NCBI GenBank assembly: GCA_950295325.1
Contig: OX485808.1
Coordinates: 34,120,527 to 34,184,526 of the forward strand
Direction of reading: 5' to 3'
DNA length: 64,000 nucleotides
Source of the DNA: Polytrichum commune
Lineage: Eukaryota; Streptophyta; Polytrichopsida; Polytrichales; Polytrichaceae
The position numbers were made by a program, and so were the translations under genes. Below, piece after piece: positions 1 through 12,200 of this stretch; the stretch's first letter is position 1; every line of letters begins with the position of its first letter. The notes beneath the pieces were generated by a model that was not told the DNA's origin, did no database searches, and worked only from the letters and a program-made list of their open reading frames with translations.

Positions 1-451
1 GGTCCAAGGTTTGCGATGAACCCCATCAAGATCTTCAGTGGTAGTTTTGGTGGTCAAACTCTATACGAGAATCCGTTTTATGTTTCACCAAACCTGGTGA
101 GTATTTTATATCCTTGTGCCAGCTTTAAAATAAATAAATTCATGGGTGTTAGTACTTTGCTCATTGCTACATCTCAAAGAGATCACAGCTAGATGAGGCA
201 AGGCAGAATGTGCCACACCACAAAGTATGCAGTTGTGTCTAAATTAATTTTCTCAACAACTTGTTTGTTGGAATTGCATACCCTCCAAATTGTAACTTAA
301 TTATTACTTTGTGCAGGAGCGATCAATGGAGAAGAGGAAGAAGGCTGGCAAGTATGCTAAGAAAGTCAAAGCTAAACAAAGGCGTAAGAATTATGTGGTT
401 GCCAATCAGCTTGAGCCTAATGAGCTTGCTGATGTTTGGGATGAGGATTAG
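1..451 (+). CDS. BRX1: BRX1 ribosome-biogenesis factor, C-terminal exons (copy A, partial)
   Basis: Two exons are visible. Exon 1-96 reads GPRFAMNPIKIFSGSFGG and on to YENPFYVSPNL, then a gtgagt donor. Exon 317-451, after a gtgcag acceptor, reads ERSMEKRKKAGKYAKKVKAK and on to LEPNELADVWDED and TAG. This is the conserved C-terminus of BRX1, a Brix-domain nucleolar protein needed for 60S ribosomal subunit assembly: end of the Brix fold, the YENPFYVSPN strand, then the basic KRKKAGKYAKK tail. The upstream exons lie left of the window. Compared with copy B at 45 kb the reading frame is uninterrupted, so this copy could be functional, although the missing 5' exons cannot be judged. Identity rests on recalled family sequence, not on a search. 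Confidence 0.85.
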
Positions 452-3400
452 AGTGATTTTAACAGCTTCTTATTATCCCTAAATGGGTACTTTGCCACCT
501 CTTTAAATTCTTTCAATGCAAGTACTAAATCAGGTGAATCTTGGCAGTACTTAGTAGCTTGGCTGGAAGGGAACATAATCCACCACAATTTTCGTGTAAA
601 TCATGTTGCTCAGAGTCTAGAATCGCTTGCATTCTTGGGCTTAGTGGAGTAGGACTAGAATCATACGATTGCACTTTGAATTTGTAACTTGTAGGGCTTT
701 GCAGGGAGTTAGATTCGAGTTTACAGGGAACCTTATATATTTCATGTCTCTGGGAGAATTATACACACTTCAGTTTTTAATTGAAAAGCACAATTTTGAG
801 TACTAGGATTGTTAACTTTACACTGTTGACCAAATGTGAGTTGTTATTTAGATTGTGGCAGTTGTGAATCAGTTTATACATCATTTCTGTTTGATGGCAA
901 TTTCTCCATGGGTCTTTTAAAACTGGGATGTTCATGGCCTTTCACAGGTTTACACGTCCATGAAACATCCGACCACTGAGAAAGTGTTGCATGCCTAACT
1001 CACATAGTACATACACCATGGCTTGTTTTCAGATACCTATCGACACCATTAGAGTCAGGCATTGGACTCGGCACTTCACCCATATTGGGCATCTAATCCC
1101 TTCCTACATCAGAAGCACCCTCTGCATGTATCGCTAGTTAAACCTGTAACTGGAGGACACCTAGTACTATCCTTATATGTCTACGGTGCATAGACGGTTG
1201 TGGCTTTGGGTGAAATTGGGGTTGGTATTGAGTGAGTTAACTAGGGTATCTCTTATGTTTTATTTAGAATCATGCATACAAAAGTTTTAACGGCTCATTT
1301 TTTTTAAGTGAGTGGAGTGTTGTGTTTTCGTGGGGGGTGGTTTGGGACAAAGCTAGGTTGATTTTGAGTGGAAATGAGGGCGGTTTTGGGTGTTGTTTGC
1401 AGTGCACAAAAGTGGGTCCAGGGAGGGATATAATTAGCTAGGGGCAAGTGATTTCAAAAGTTTGTAGTATCTCAATGTGGAATTTATTTTGTTTTTGTTT
1501 CTACCATGTCTAAGGTAGTTGAGCCTAAAACCGACATTTTCAAAAAAAATCTATTGTAGGCAGGTTAAATAGATTGGAAATTTTTCAAAAAAAGCCCTAC
1601 ATCTACAAATCTATACAATTTACCTAGTGATTTTCAAGAAAGAACAAATTGGTATGCAACTTACAAAAATTTGGAAAGTCATTTGAAGAAATGAGCCTTT
1701 TACTCTCCACTAGAGGGGTCCATTGATGTTGAATTCCTAGGTGAGAATCACCACAAAGTCAACATTATTGTGGGTGAGTCTTTTATTAAATGAAGGTGTT
1801 GCCCCCTTTTGTGGCACACTTCTTACACATGGCCTCGTTGAGTGGATAGATTCTAGATTTCCAATTAGCTAGGGTGATTGGCCAAAGTTGGTGCTCTTCT
1901 TTAGAGCGATCTTGCTTTCTTCTTACGGTGCTTCTATTGGTTGTAGTGGTGCTATTTTGTACTTAATGCCATATAGGCTTAATCACTTTCATTAATAAAT
2001 TACTCAATGGCATACTTGCACTCACTTGTTGATGGCTTAAGGATGAAAAATAGGTGTTGCCAAAAGGAAGGTGTAGCCAAATTGCTTATCCAATCATGTA
2101 TACCACTAATCTATGTGGAATTTGAAAATAGGCTTAATGAACCATAATGGTTGGTTTAACCCCTAACTTTCCAAGTGACCATGGTTGCTGGATGATTTCC
2201 TCCCTACATTAAATCTCATCTACCTTATTCATCTGTAATCAAAATTACTACAAACTTCAAGCCAATATGAATATTTGGACAACTGACTTGCCAAATTTGG
2301 AGATGATTAGAATGTTTAAACATGAATTAGTCATGTTTTTGTTGTGTTGGGAGCTCATGTGAAGGTGTTCACTCCCATCGAAGGTTGCCACTCGGATGCA
2401 AACTTTGCATGAACATCAATGATGTTATTTTCGGCAGAAGTGAATTTTCTTTGATGTTCTTGTAAATATGTCCTTCATCCTCAAACCCATTTTTAACTTC
2501 AACTTTTGTACACTCTTTGAATCTTAAGGAATTCTTTGCAAATATGTAGCTAGATATATGGGACAATTTGCACACCCCAATTGCAAGGTGGCGAGTTCAT
2601 TGTGGTTTGCATGTTTTTGGCCCGAGAATTTGTGGAGGTGCTCAACTATTGGATTGTTTCCATCTAGTGGTCACACAAGCATTCCACTCATTTTCTAGGT
2701 GGGTTTGATTGGTCAAAGGTTCTTTATTGGGGCTAAAACAAGACAAGTTTTTGATGTGCACCCCTTCCTTCAAATGTTATAATTTGAAAATCTAGATGGT
2801 CCTTCATATCCCATTTCCCCCCTGCAAATAGCTCATCTCCCATGTTTCAAGATCCTACATATATGTCCCACTTTAACCTCAAACCTTGTCCATGAAAATT
2901 CCACAAACAACATTGAGTGAATTGCACTCAAAACAACCCTTTCATAGCCTTGGGAATTCGAGCATTAAGCACCCTCTACCTCACTTAACATCTCAATTTA
3001 GGATTCCCTATCAATAAGGTATGTGGCAAATTTGTTGTTGGGTCAGTTTGGGAATTGTCTCTTTTGATTAGCAATTATGAGTAGGGCAATTCGTCATTTT
3101 AAGGGTCTAAATCAAAGTTGCAATGCAATGTTATAGGAAGAAAAAGTGATGATTCTCTTCTTTAAGTGATTGCTTAGGCCCTCCCAAATGTGTTCACCAT
3201 TGAACCTAAAATGATGTCTAAATTGAGCATATAGCCTAGTCTCAATGGAGTTATCCTATCTCGACACAACATTTGAACGAGAATTAGTTGATTTGCATAC
3301 AAGACCTTCCATGTTCAAGAAATTTTTGGTACAGGCTTGGAGGTAATGTGGAATTTGAACAGAGAATGTTCGAAATCTATCCATTGAAGGTCAAACTCAC

Positions 3401-5510
3401 ACTGAAATGAGTTTGGCCCTCAATGAAGCAAACATGGTTGCTCTTCATTTAAATTCAAAGTTCACTACATACCTCCGAGCATGCATTGTCACAAGTAGAA
3501 ATATATTATTGATTTTTTGTTCTGCAAAACAACCAATGGAAAATCATAAAGGATCAACTTCCAATGAAAGGTCCCAATGAGTAAATATTACTTTGATGCA
3601 ACACATGTTTTTTTTTGTGTTAGTTCTTAATTCTAAGTAGGTTGCCCATAAATATCACAGTTTATTGCCGTTATCACTCAGGGTTATGTTTCCAATCAAA
3701 AGAAGAGCAATCACACAAGGTTCACGTACCTTACATTGGTGACCCACTAAGTGAAAGGGAATTGTTGCACATGAGTGCACCTCTCATTCATCTAGCATAA
3801 AAAAATATAGTTATCCTTTAGGTCTCTCAAAAACTCATGTTTTGATAGGGAGATTTGGCCTTTCTTTGACAATTTATATTGTTTAAGGAGTATTCACGTG
3901 GGGCTGGGACCCTCAATTATGGTGAAGCGCAAGTGTTTGACTTAGGCCAAGAGATGGTTCTATAAAAATAAATTCATTTCAAACTTTTGAGGGCACAACT
4001 TAAGTTTCAAAAGTTTGCCATAAAATTCATTTTTATACGACTATCTTTTTGCCAAAGCCTAATGCCTCCCCTTCGTTTCACCAAAGTTGGGTGTTCCAGC
4101 ACCACTTGAATGCTCCTGAAACATTAGAAATTGTAAAAAAAGGAGCGAAACTCCCTTCCAAAATATGAGCTTTTGAGAGACCTTAAGGATAACTCTAATC
4201 CCAACAAATATTTCGTTGAAACTATGCAAGCAATTGACACTAATAGAAATGTGGTACTTACCGGGATGACATGACCACCTAGTAACAGGAAATGAATAGA
4301 ATAACACCTACATCTTGGCGACTTCCTATTAGATGGTCATGCCATGTGGGTAGGTACCACATTTCTACTACACCACTTATAATATTTAGTGTGACATACA
4401 TTATCTGTGAAGGGCCTAAACCAAATGCCTAGAGGTCTCAAAATGTCACGTCCGCTAATTGCCAACATGATACTACAAAACGTCATCGATATAAGTAATT
4501 TTTTTATGAGAATGTTTTTTATTAGTAACGTTTCTATTAGTTTTTGAGAGATTGTAAGGATGACTCTAATCCCAATAAATCGCACACTTATACCATGCCC
4601 ACCCTAAGGCTACCCATTGCTCCTAGGCAATACGAGGAGTCCCTCTTGATATGGAAAATGCATCTCTTTCCGAAATTTACTGCTATCAATAAGGATTCCT
4701 CCTCATACTCACAGTAACCTCACTAGATGCAACATAGTGTAGTTTCGCCGGTGCATACAAGACAAGAACTCTTATCAAGATGGAAACTCTCCCAGTGGTG
4801 CGGGCCGGTCGCATGTCCTAGTGTGGGCATGGTATTAAGAGGGGAATGTGGTTTTGCCACGAGAGGCTCCATCCTAAAATCATAGTTTGAATGTTTGGAA
4901 CAATCGATGTTTATAAGATTACCTATATGACATATTACATTGGAAATTTCACTGAACTTCACCGAACCTTATTCATTAAGTTCTGACATGCATTGCCTAG
5001 ACCCTATTACCACTCAAAGGCAATCTCCACAACGCCTCTATCCCATGACATGGGACAGGGCCAACAAATATTTTTGTAGAAATGGAGGAGGCAATTGGGT
5101 GTGGATGTGGGTGGCAGGCAATGTTCAAGATTGAAGTCTTCAATGCCCTTCAAATGCAATTTGGCCCTTTCAAAATATACCTCTCTCAAAACAACCCTTC
5201 AGGACACAACCCCAAATTGAAAATGAAGACGTCACTTGAAGTCCTCAATATAATTTGCGCACCACAAGAACCAACAAGCGTAGGACATTGTCACTACAAG
5301 AAGTGGAGTTAGATGATTGGTTCTTAATTTTTCACATTGTACTGCAAACATGTGCCATATAATTCATGCACAAGTTTAATATGAGTTTTGTATTTCCTTA
5401 CTATATTCTTAGATTGGCATCTTGGATTTGAACCAACCCTTCAATTGAAGGGCTAAAATTTGAGAGCCCTTCAAAATGTAACTCATATGAGGGCTTCAAT
5501 CTTGAACACT
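452..5510. other. Intergenic DNA of the duplicated segment, copy A
   Basis: No convincing gene. Positions 452-3149 align almost line by line with 46362-48777 of copy B, with small indels. Positions 3150 to about 4944 are absent from copy B, whose sequence jumps from the equivalent of 3149 to the equivalent of 4945; the junction shows only a GA overlap. This A-specific block contains an inverted repeat (about 4241-4288 against 4322-4372) and, from about 4366, one end of the TGGTATTTAGTGTCA-type repeat described elsewhere. From 4945 to 5510 the alignment with copy B (about 48772-49340) resumes. The short open frames here are not conserved between the copies. Confidence 0.6.
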
Positions 5511-5516
5511 GATGGC

Positions 5517-5740
5517 AGGCAGGCAGGAAGGAAGGAAGGGAGGAAGGAAAGAAGGAAGGCAGGGAAGGAAGGTGCGTTAGTAGATAAAGAAACAGGCAGC
5601 AGGTGCCTCTCACAAGATTGGCAGTGTGGCAGCCTCGCTCCGCCACTGCTTTGCTGTTCCGAACTCCCCATCTCCTCTCCTCGCACGACGATCCATGCTT
5701 CTTCGGATCGGAAAGGAAAGGAAAGGAAAGGAAAGGAAGA
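5517..5740 (+). repeat. GGCA/GGAA and GGAAA purine microsatellites upstream of aldolase copy A
   Basis: A run of GGCAGG and GGAAGG units (about 5517-5573) and a later run of GGAAA units (about 5708-5740) precede the aldolase first exon. Copy B carries the same two tracts at about 49349-49411 and 49555-49578 with different unit numbers, so the tracts predate the duplication and have changed length since. They would lie in the promoter or 5' leader of the aldolase gene. Confidence 0.8.
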
Positions 5741-5790
5741 ATTCTTCACAAACACGTACGGAAACACTCAATCCTCAAGTGAAACGCACA

Positions 5791-6042
5791 ATGGTGATGG
5801 CGGCATCCGATCCGCTGGCCTGCAACGGAGCCTGTTCCTGGGGATTCATGGCTGGACCGCTCCCGCAAAGCCACTACAATTCAGCAGGGCTCCTGCCCAT
5901 CTCCACAGCAGATTGTGATGCCGCCGGAGTTCGAGAGCACCAATCCATACACGGAGGAGCTGAGGCGGACGGCCTCCTCCATCTCGCAGCGAAGCAAGGG
6001 CATTCTGGCCTCCGATGAGAGCAATGCCATCACTGGCAAACG
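5791..6042 (+). pseudogene. Plastid-type class I fructose-bisphosphate aldolase, first exon, broken (copy A)
   Basis: The exon begins ATGGTGATGGCGGCATCC and ends ..ITGKR before a gtcagt donor. The second half reads PPEFESTNPYTEELRRTASS followed by ISQRSKGILASDESNAITGK, the conserved N-terminus of class I aldolases (glycolysis and Calvin cycle; the GILASDES segment is family-wide). The first half is transit-peptide-like when compared with copy B. Two frame errors separate them: a 5-nt ATCCG duplication near codon 7 found only in this copy, and a one-base deficit just before IVMPPEFE shared with copy B. No later aldolase exon exists here, because the region that holds one in copy B (54.7 kb) is deleted. 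I call it a pseudogene fragment. Confidence 0.8.
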
Positions 6043-8048
6043 GTCAGTAATTATGCTTACTTCACCAATTGTGCTTTCACTCTCAGCTGCTCACTAAGTT
6101 GGATTATGGTGCTCTGATGTTTGTTTTAAACGCTCAATATTGCTCAGGATGGATTAATTGTTGCAAGCCTAGAAAGTTCTTCAATGAGAACTCTGCACTG
6201 ATTCCAAGCATGCACCGGAAACTTACTGAACGTGGAAAGTTTTGTATGCAAAACAACTAACTTCCAACCCAAACTATGTTCAAATTAAAGGCTCACTCTA
6301 ATGATTTGGAATTGTTGTTAGGTCCAGGAAGCCAAACGGCTTATGGGACTAGAAGTACATGAAGACAGTGTCAAAAAACCTTTTTTCGTAATGGACACTT
6401 GGTACCTGGCCCACACAATAAATGCACATTGGTGCTCAAATCATTCCACACAACTTCTAGTATACTCACAAGTTTTAAGACTTCCCACTTCTCCTAGAAC
6501 ATTAAAAATTGTATAGTATAAAATGATTTTAGCAAATCCAAATTGAGGTTGTAGTCATTCTTCCTCATAGTTTCTGGAGCTCGTATGAACATCTTATTCA
6601 TTATCAAAGCGGAGATTTGTTTCTTCTGTTGCACATGCAGCATCGAGTGAACAGCCTACATTTCCAACAAGGTCAACTCACATGTTTCCCGACTTCCGAA
6701 TGAGTACAAGCTACCTGTTAACTCCACCTTTGAGGTATTTGATTTCTTCAAAAATAGAAAAGGGTTGTATGTGTGTAAATGATTTTACAATTTATCAGTA
6801 ACATGAAGATAGGCGGATCTCTTGGGGCATTCAGTGCTTGCGGTCGCTTGTTGATGATGAAACCCTAAGTTTCTCACAGTGTTTGACTCTGACCTTGGGC
6901 AACAGCGTGATTCTTGAGGGCATCTTGCACTCACCTCAACCAGACCAAAATACATACAAATCAGTGTCTGGGGAGATTATTTTAGTCAAAATTCTAGTGT
7001 TTCCAAGTCCAACCAGTTACATGTCTTGATCTTTCAGTTTGTTCTTTATTGAGTTGAGGTATATTCCATAGATTCCTTGAAAATGATGGGTTATTATAGT
7101 TAGGGTTTTGCTATCACTCAAATATTCAAACAAAAACAACCCAGGGTACAGGATCACAGGGAAGACTAAGCTAGTGTTTATAAGGGTTAATGTCACATTG
7201 GATGAAGGATTAGAATAACAATCTAGGTCTTTCCATCCTTTCACTCCTTCTTTTTAAGCTTAATCTCTGCTCTTATAATTCCTTGTGTTTTCTTGGTCAT
7301 GTGTGAATACCGTCCTAGGTGCATGTGGACTTCTATCACTCTAATTCCATCCTCTAATCAGTCACGAAGCTCAATAACTTGGCAAATTGTCAATGGCTAA
7401 TTTTTAGGACAAAGTCTAGGGTAATATCTTTGAATACCACATCGTCTGTAAATGTCATGAATTTTGCTTTACAATTATCTCAAATTTAAATCCTCTTAGT
7501 TCAACTTACAGTCATTTGGGCATTCTTCCAAGACATACTTCCATTCAACAACAAAATCAACAATCAAAATTCCACTTCAAAGTCAATTGCATTTTGACAA
7601 ACCTTTACTCTCAATGTTTGAGTTTACAAGATAATTAAGAGTCCGAATCACTTGGCTCTTTCAAAATAATTCTACATCTACAAGCATCTTGCTTGAATTT
7701 TGCCTAATGTTAAGCATTCAACCTCAATCCTTGAGTGTTGAACCTTCAAGGAAGCCTATTGCTTCTAACTTGAGACTACGCCGGATTCTACCTTAACAAA
7801 ATAGCATGATTCTCCGGTGGCCGACCTCCTTCTTATTAGAGGGGAGGATAAGGTGGTTACAACAACCATCTTGAAATGGCAATAGCCCATTGAACCCACT
7901 TAGGATGAATTTCTAACTGCCTATTGCTTGTTGATTCTCACTTCTCTATGAAATTTACCTATAGGCCAAGCTATAGCCAAAAACTCGAGCTTACAATAAT
8001 TGTCATGAAGTCTTGAACTTCAACCGGTTATTTTTCAAACTCAAACGA
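6043..8048. other. Intergenic DNA between aldolase fragment and NLR locus, copy A
   Basis: No gene seen. Positions 6043-6170 match 49873-50000 of copy B, then the match jumps to 55800-57712 of copy B at the shared word agaaagttct, so about 5.8 kb present in B is missing here. Within this stretch lie the two halves of a split dispersed repeat (about 6966-7085 and 7998-8078), described separately. The rest is AT-rich sequence without recognisable domains. Confidence 0.6.
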
Positions 8049-8078
8049 TTCATCTATAACTAGCAGTCGGTTCTCCCA
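6966..8078 (+). repeat. AACCGGTT-rich dispersed repeat split by a ~0.9-kb insertion (copy A)
   Basis: The left part (ggggagattattttagtcaa to ..aaaatgatggg) and the right part (gtcatgaagtcttgaacttc to ..ctataactagcagtcggttc) are consecutive in the unsplit copies at about 22.47-22.73 kb, 26.21-26.43 kb and 30.19-30.39 kb. Here they are separated by about 7090-7997. The insert ends show weak inverted similarity (TTATTATA.. against TTATTGTA..), compatible with an old TIR element. Copy B has the same split, so the insertion predates the duplication. The repeat's right edge here is fused directly to decayed LRR sequence at about 8078. Confidence 0.6.
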
Positions 8079-8424
8079 ATGTCTTTGGTACTTTCATCAA
8101 GCTCGAGCAACTTGCCAAATACAATCTCACCAATGTAGTCAAGTTGCCCAATGTCTTGGGACTTCCTTCAACCTCGAACAACCACTCAAGTCCAATGTCA
8201 CCAATGAAGTCAAGTTGCCCAATGTCTCTGGTAATTCCTTCAAGCTCGAGCAACTTGCCAAATTCAATCTCACCAATGTAGTCAAGTTGCCAAATGTCTC
8301 GGGACTTCCTTCAACCTCGAACAACCACTCAAGTCCAATGTCACCAATGAAGTCAAGTTGCCCAATGTCTCTGGTAATTCCTTCAAGCTCGAGCAACTTG
8401 CCAAATTCAATCTCACCAATGTAG
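8079..8424 (-). pseudogene. Out-of-frame LRR array 3' to the fused NLR gene
   Basis: These are LRR-coding repeats on the - strand that lie past the stop codon of the last NLR exon. They are organised as 143-bp dimers of the 72-bp LRR unit: the word gagcaacttgcc recurs at 8105, 8248 and 8391. Because 143 is not a multiple of three, each dimer shifts the frame by one base, and each carries the same one-base loss that turns VPETLG into VPRHW/L. The defective dimer has therefore been amplified, which indicates decay under unequal exchange rather than coding use. The left end abuts a truncated dispersed repeat. Confidence 0.7.
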
Positions 8425-9240
8425 TCAAGTTGCCCAATGTCTCGGGACTTCCTTCAAGCTCGAACAACCACTCAAGTCCAATGTCACCAATGAAGTCAAG
8501 TTGCCCAATGTCTCTGGTAATTCCTTCAAGCTCGAGCAACCACTCAAGTCCAATGTCACCAATGAAGTCAAGTTGCCCAATGTATCCGGTATTTTTTTCA
8601 AGCTCGAGCAACCACTCAAGTCCAATGTCACCAATGAAGTCAAGTTGCCCAATGTCTCCGGTACTTTCTTCAAGCTCGAGCAACCACTCAAGTCCAATGT
8701 CACCAATGAAATCAAGTTGCCCATTGTCTCTGGCAATTCCTTCAAGCTCGAGCAATGACTCGAATATAATGTCACCAATGAAGTCAAGTTGCCCAATGTC
8801 TCTGGCAACTCCTTTAAGCTCGAGCAAGCTTCCAAGTTCAATGTCACTAATAAAGTCAAGTTGCCCAATGTCTCCGGTATGAATTCCAATGCGTTACAAT
8901 CCATTAAGGTAAGGTATTGTACCATCTTAAGGGTTCCAATTTCAAGTGGAAATTGTTGCAAATGCACAAACCCCTCCATCTCCAACACACGCAACTGTTT
9001 GAATGGAATGAAAAATGATGGTTGCAACTCTTCAATTTCTTCACCATCATATTGGCTAAAGCTCATGCTTATCCGCATCCACCTCAATTTACTCGCATTC
9101 TTCATTGTTTTGTAAAAATAATCCAAATTCTTACAATCGTTGATATGCAAGAGCCTTATGTTTGCCATTTCCAAACTTGTAATCATATCATAATTACAAT
9201 GAGATCCAGCCACATGAAGACCTTCCACATTTTGTATCAT
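8425..9240 (-). CDS. Exon 5 of the fused NLR: second LRR domain, frameshifted end
   Basis: Opens with the same MIQNVEGLHVAGSHCNYD linker, nearly identical at DNA level to exon 3. About six 24-residue LRRs follow (NLTSLVTLDLSGCSSLKK type). The last repeat has lost one base, so VPETLG becomes VPRHWAT and then stop at 8425-8427. More LRR-coding DNA lies beyond the stop but out of frame. The stop therefore arose by array decay rather than being an ancestral C-terminus. The loss may still be tolerated, because LRR number varies widely in such genes. Confidence 0.8.
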   Translation of the reverse strand: MIQNVEGLHVAGSHCNYDMITSLEMANIRLLHINDCKNLDYFYKTMKNASKLRWMRISMSFSQYDGEEIEELQPSFFIPFKQLRVLEMEGFVHLQQFPLEIGTLKMVQYLTLMDCNALEFIPETLGNLTLLVTLNLEACSSLKELPETLGNLTSLVTLYSSHCSSLKELPETMGNLISLVTLDLSGCSSLKKVPETLGNLTSLVTLDLSGCSSLKKIPDTLGNLTSLVTLDLSGCSSLKELPETLGNLTSLVTLDLSGCSSLKEVPRHWAT

Positions 9241-12200
9241 CTGCATCAACCACGACACAAATCATTATTTATGGTAGTACATTAAGTGTGTGGATTTTTC
9301 CATATTCTATGGATTGATTAAAAAACCTTCAAACATGTACGTTTATTTCCCTTACATTTCTCTACAAAGAATCTTATAAGTGCAAACTCAACTTCATCAA
9401 ATTTAGACACTTTATGATTACGAAACTAGACAAAGATGATGGATATATTCATTTACCATGCTCGCATTAGATTTGGTGGGCTCAAACTCATCCAAATTCC
9501 AAATTCTTTGTCCTCCAATATGCTCTTTGCATGCTATCATACGTCCCATGTCACGTAAATGATCATGCATTGTTAACATCCCATCCGAATCGATTTGCAC
9601 AAGACTTCGGTCCATGAGATTCACAAGTGCACAATGTGCGTTACTATCATCACAATCCCATATTTTCAACGCCTTCTCTTCTTCCATCCCTTGCTCGAGA
9701 ACATCGCGACAAAAAAAACAAGCAATGTCCAAAAGCATATTTTTCTCTTCTTCATCCAAATTATCGTAGCTTATCCTCAACGTTCTAAATATCCTTTCGT
9801 TGTCCCAACTATCACCAAGGCATTGTCCCCTCTGTAATCTTCGCAATGCTTGTTGCCATACCCTAGGCCTTTGAACTCCACACAAATAACCTCCCAATGC
9901 TTCCAAGCTCAAAGGCAAACCCCCACATGCTTTGATGACTTTGTTGGCAACTGTTTCAAATTGCGGCCCTTGAGGTCGTTGATGTAAAAATGCATGCTTG
10001 TAGAATAGCTCCTTTGCTTGATCTTCGTCCAATAACTCCATGTCTATCTTTCCATTGTGTGAACTACAAAGTGTTTTTAAGTCTTGCCAATTTCGGCTTG
10101 TGGCAATGATCTTGCTACCGTTAGCAAACTTCCACTTAGATGAAACTAGCCCATGGAGTTGTTCTCGAGAGGCAACATCATCAAAGACAACAAAAACTTT
10201 TTTCCTCTCAAATATCTCTTGTAAGTACTTGAACCCCTCTTCCGTGGTGTTTATGTACCTCTCGTACTTGAGATCCTCCAACAATTGTCTTTGTATATCC
10301 AAGATGTTTTTGGAGTCTCTCATATTTGCCACAAAGCTTGTTGCTTCAAAGCCTTGATGCACACAATGAAGAATGGCCTTTGTCAAAGTGGTCTTTCCAC
10401 TTCCACCCATCCCGACGATGCCTAGAAATTGATTGGATTCTAGTTGAAATAACACGTTTGACATTTTCTTATCAATATTGACAAAGTGAACCGGGAGTGA
10501 CGGTAATGAATGTCTGGACTGCACTTGTGATGGAAGTATTCGGTTTGCCCATGACAATGGTGCAGAAAGCTGAAAACCCTATACAAACAAAATTTGATAT
10601 TAGATATTGCTATGACACGTAAGTTAGAATAAATGCAAAAGAGTATGGTTTCTATGAATGCTATCAAAGTATACCAAATGGATACAACAAGCTAAATTGA
10701 TTATATTTGTTACTCCATTTGAAAGTTGATGTGAACAAAATTCTAAACCATTTAATATATTGTTAGGATTAATACCTTGGTATGAATTTGATTTGTATGT
10801 TGGGCCTCATTAGCTTCTCTCCCCTCCAAATTCGGTGTCCTCCAAAACTGTTTGCACAAATACATGACGTCCTGAGGCAAAATTGAAAACCTTTGAAACA
10901 AGGTTGTCTCCAATAATTCCCTCAAGTTCCAGCAACCATGCAAGTCCAATGTCACCGATGAAGTCAAGTTGCCAAATGTCTCCGGTAATTTCTTCAAGTT
11001 CCAGCAATCATGCAAGTCCAATGTCACCAATGAAGTCAAGTTGCCCAATGTCTCCGGTACTTTCTTCAAGCTCGAGCAACCACTCAAGTCCAATGTCACC
11101 AATGAAGTCAAGTTGCCCAATGTCTCCGGTACTTTCTTCAAGCTCGAGCAACCACTCAAGTCCAATGTCACCAATGAAGTCAACTTACCCAATGTTTCCG
11201 GTACCTTCTTCAAGCTTGTGCAACATCGCAAGTCCAATGTCACCAATAAAGTCAAGTTGCCCAATGTCTCCGGTACTTCCTTCAAGCACGAGCAACCACT
11301 CAAGTCCAATGTCTCCAATGAAGTCAAGTTGCCCAATGTCTCTGGTACATCCTTCAAGCTCTTGCACCATCCCAAGTTCAATGTCACTAATAAAGTCAAG
11401 TTGCCCAATGTCTCCGGTATGAATTCCAATGCGTTACAATCCATTAAGGTAAGGTATTGTACCATCTTAAGGGTTCCAATTTCAAGTGGAAATTGTTGCA
11501 AATGCACAAACCCCTCCATCTCCAACACACGCAACTGTTTGAATGGAATGAAAAATGATGGTTGCAACTCTTCAATTTCTTCACCATCATATTGGCTAAA
11601 GCTCATGCTTATCCGCATCCACCTCAATTTACTCGCATTCTTCATTGTTTTGTAAAAATAATCCAAATTCTTACAATCGTTGATATGCAAGAGCCTTATG
11701 TTTGCCATTTCCAAACTTGTAATCATATCATAATTACAATGAGATCCAGCCACATGAAGACCTTCCACATTTTGTATCATCTGCATCAACCACGACACAA
11801 ATATTTATTTATGGCAGTACATTAAGTGTGTGGATTTTTCCATATTCTATGGATTGATTAAAAAACCTTCAAACATGTACGTTTATTTCCCTTACATTTC
11901 TCTACAAAGAATCTTATAAGTGCAAACTCAACTTCATCAAATTTAGACACTTTATGATTACGAAACTAGACAAAGATGATGGATATATTCATTTACCATG
12001 CTCGCATTAGATTTGGTGGGCTCAAACTCATCCAAATTCCAAATTCTTTGTCCTCCAATATGCTCTTTGCATGCTATCATACGTCCCATGTCACGTAAAT
12101 GATTATGCATTGTCAACATCCCATCCGAATCGATTTGCACAAGACTTCGGTCCATGAGATTCAAAAGTGCACAATGTGCGTTACTATCATGATAACAATC

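Noticed and set aside
5401-5767. Proline/serine and lysine/glycine-rich frames over the purine microsatellite
   Set aside because: Simple-sequence translation only; the real signal is the aldolase exon downstream.
8215-11655. The same repetitive plus-strand frames over copy A LRRs
   Set aside because: Shadows, for the same reason; they cross intron and exon borders of the real gene on the other strand.
8425-12000. CRISPR array, suggested by the regular 72-bp repeats
   Set aside because: The repeats are coding LRR units without spacer/repeat alternation, in a spliced plant gene.
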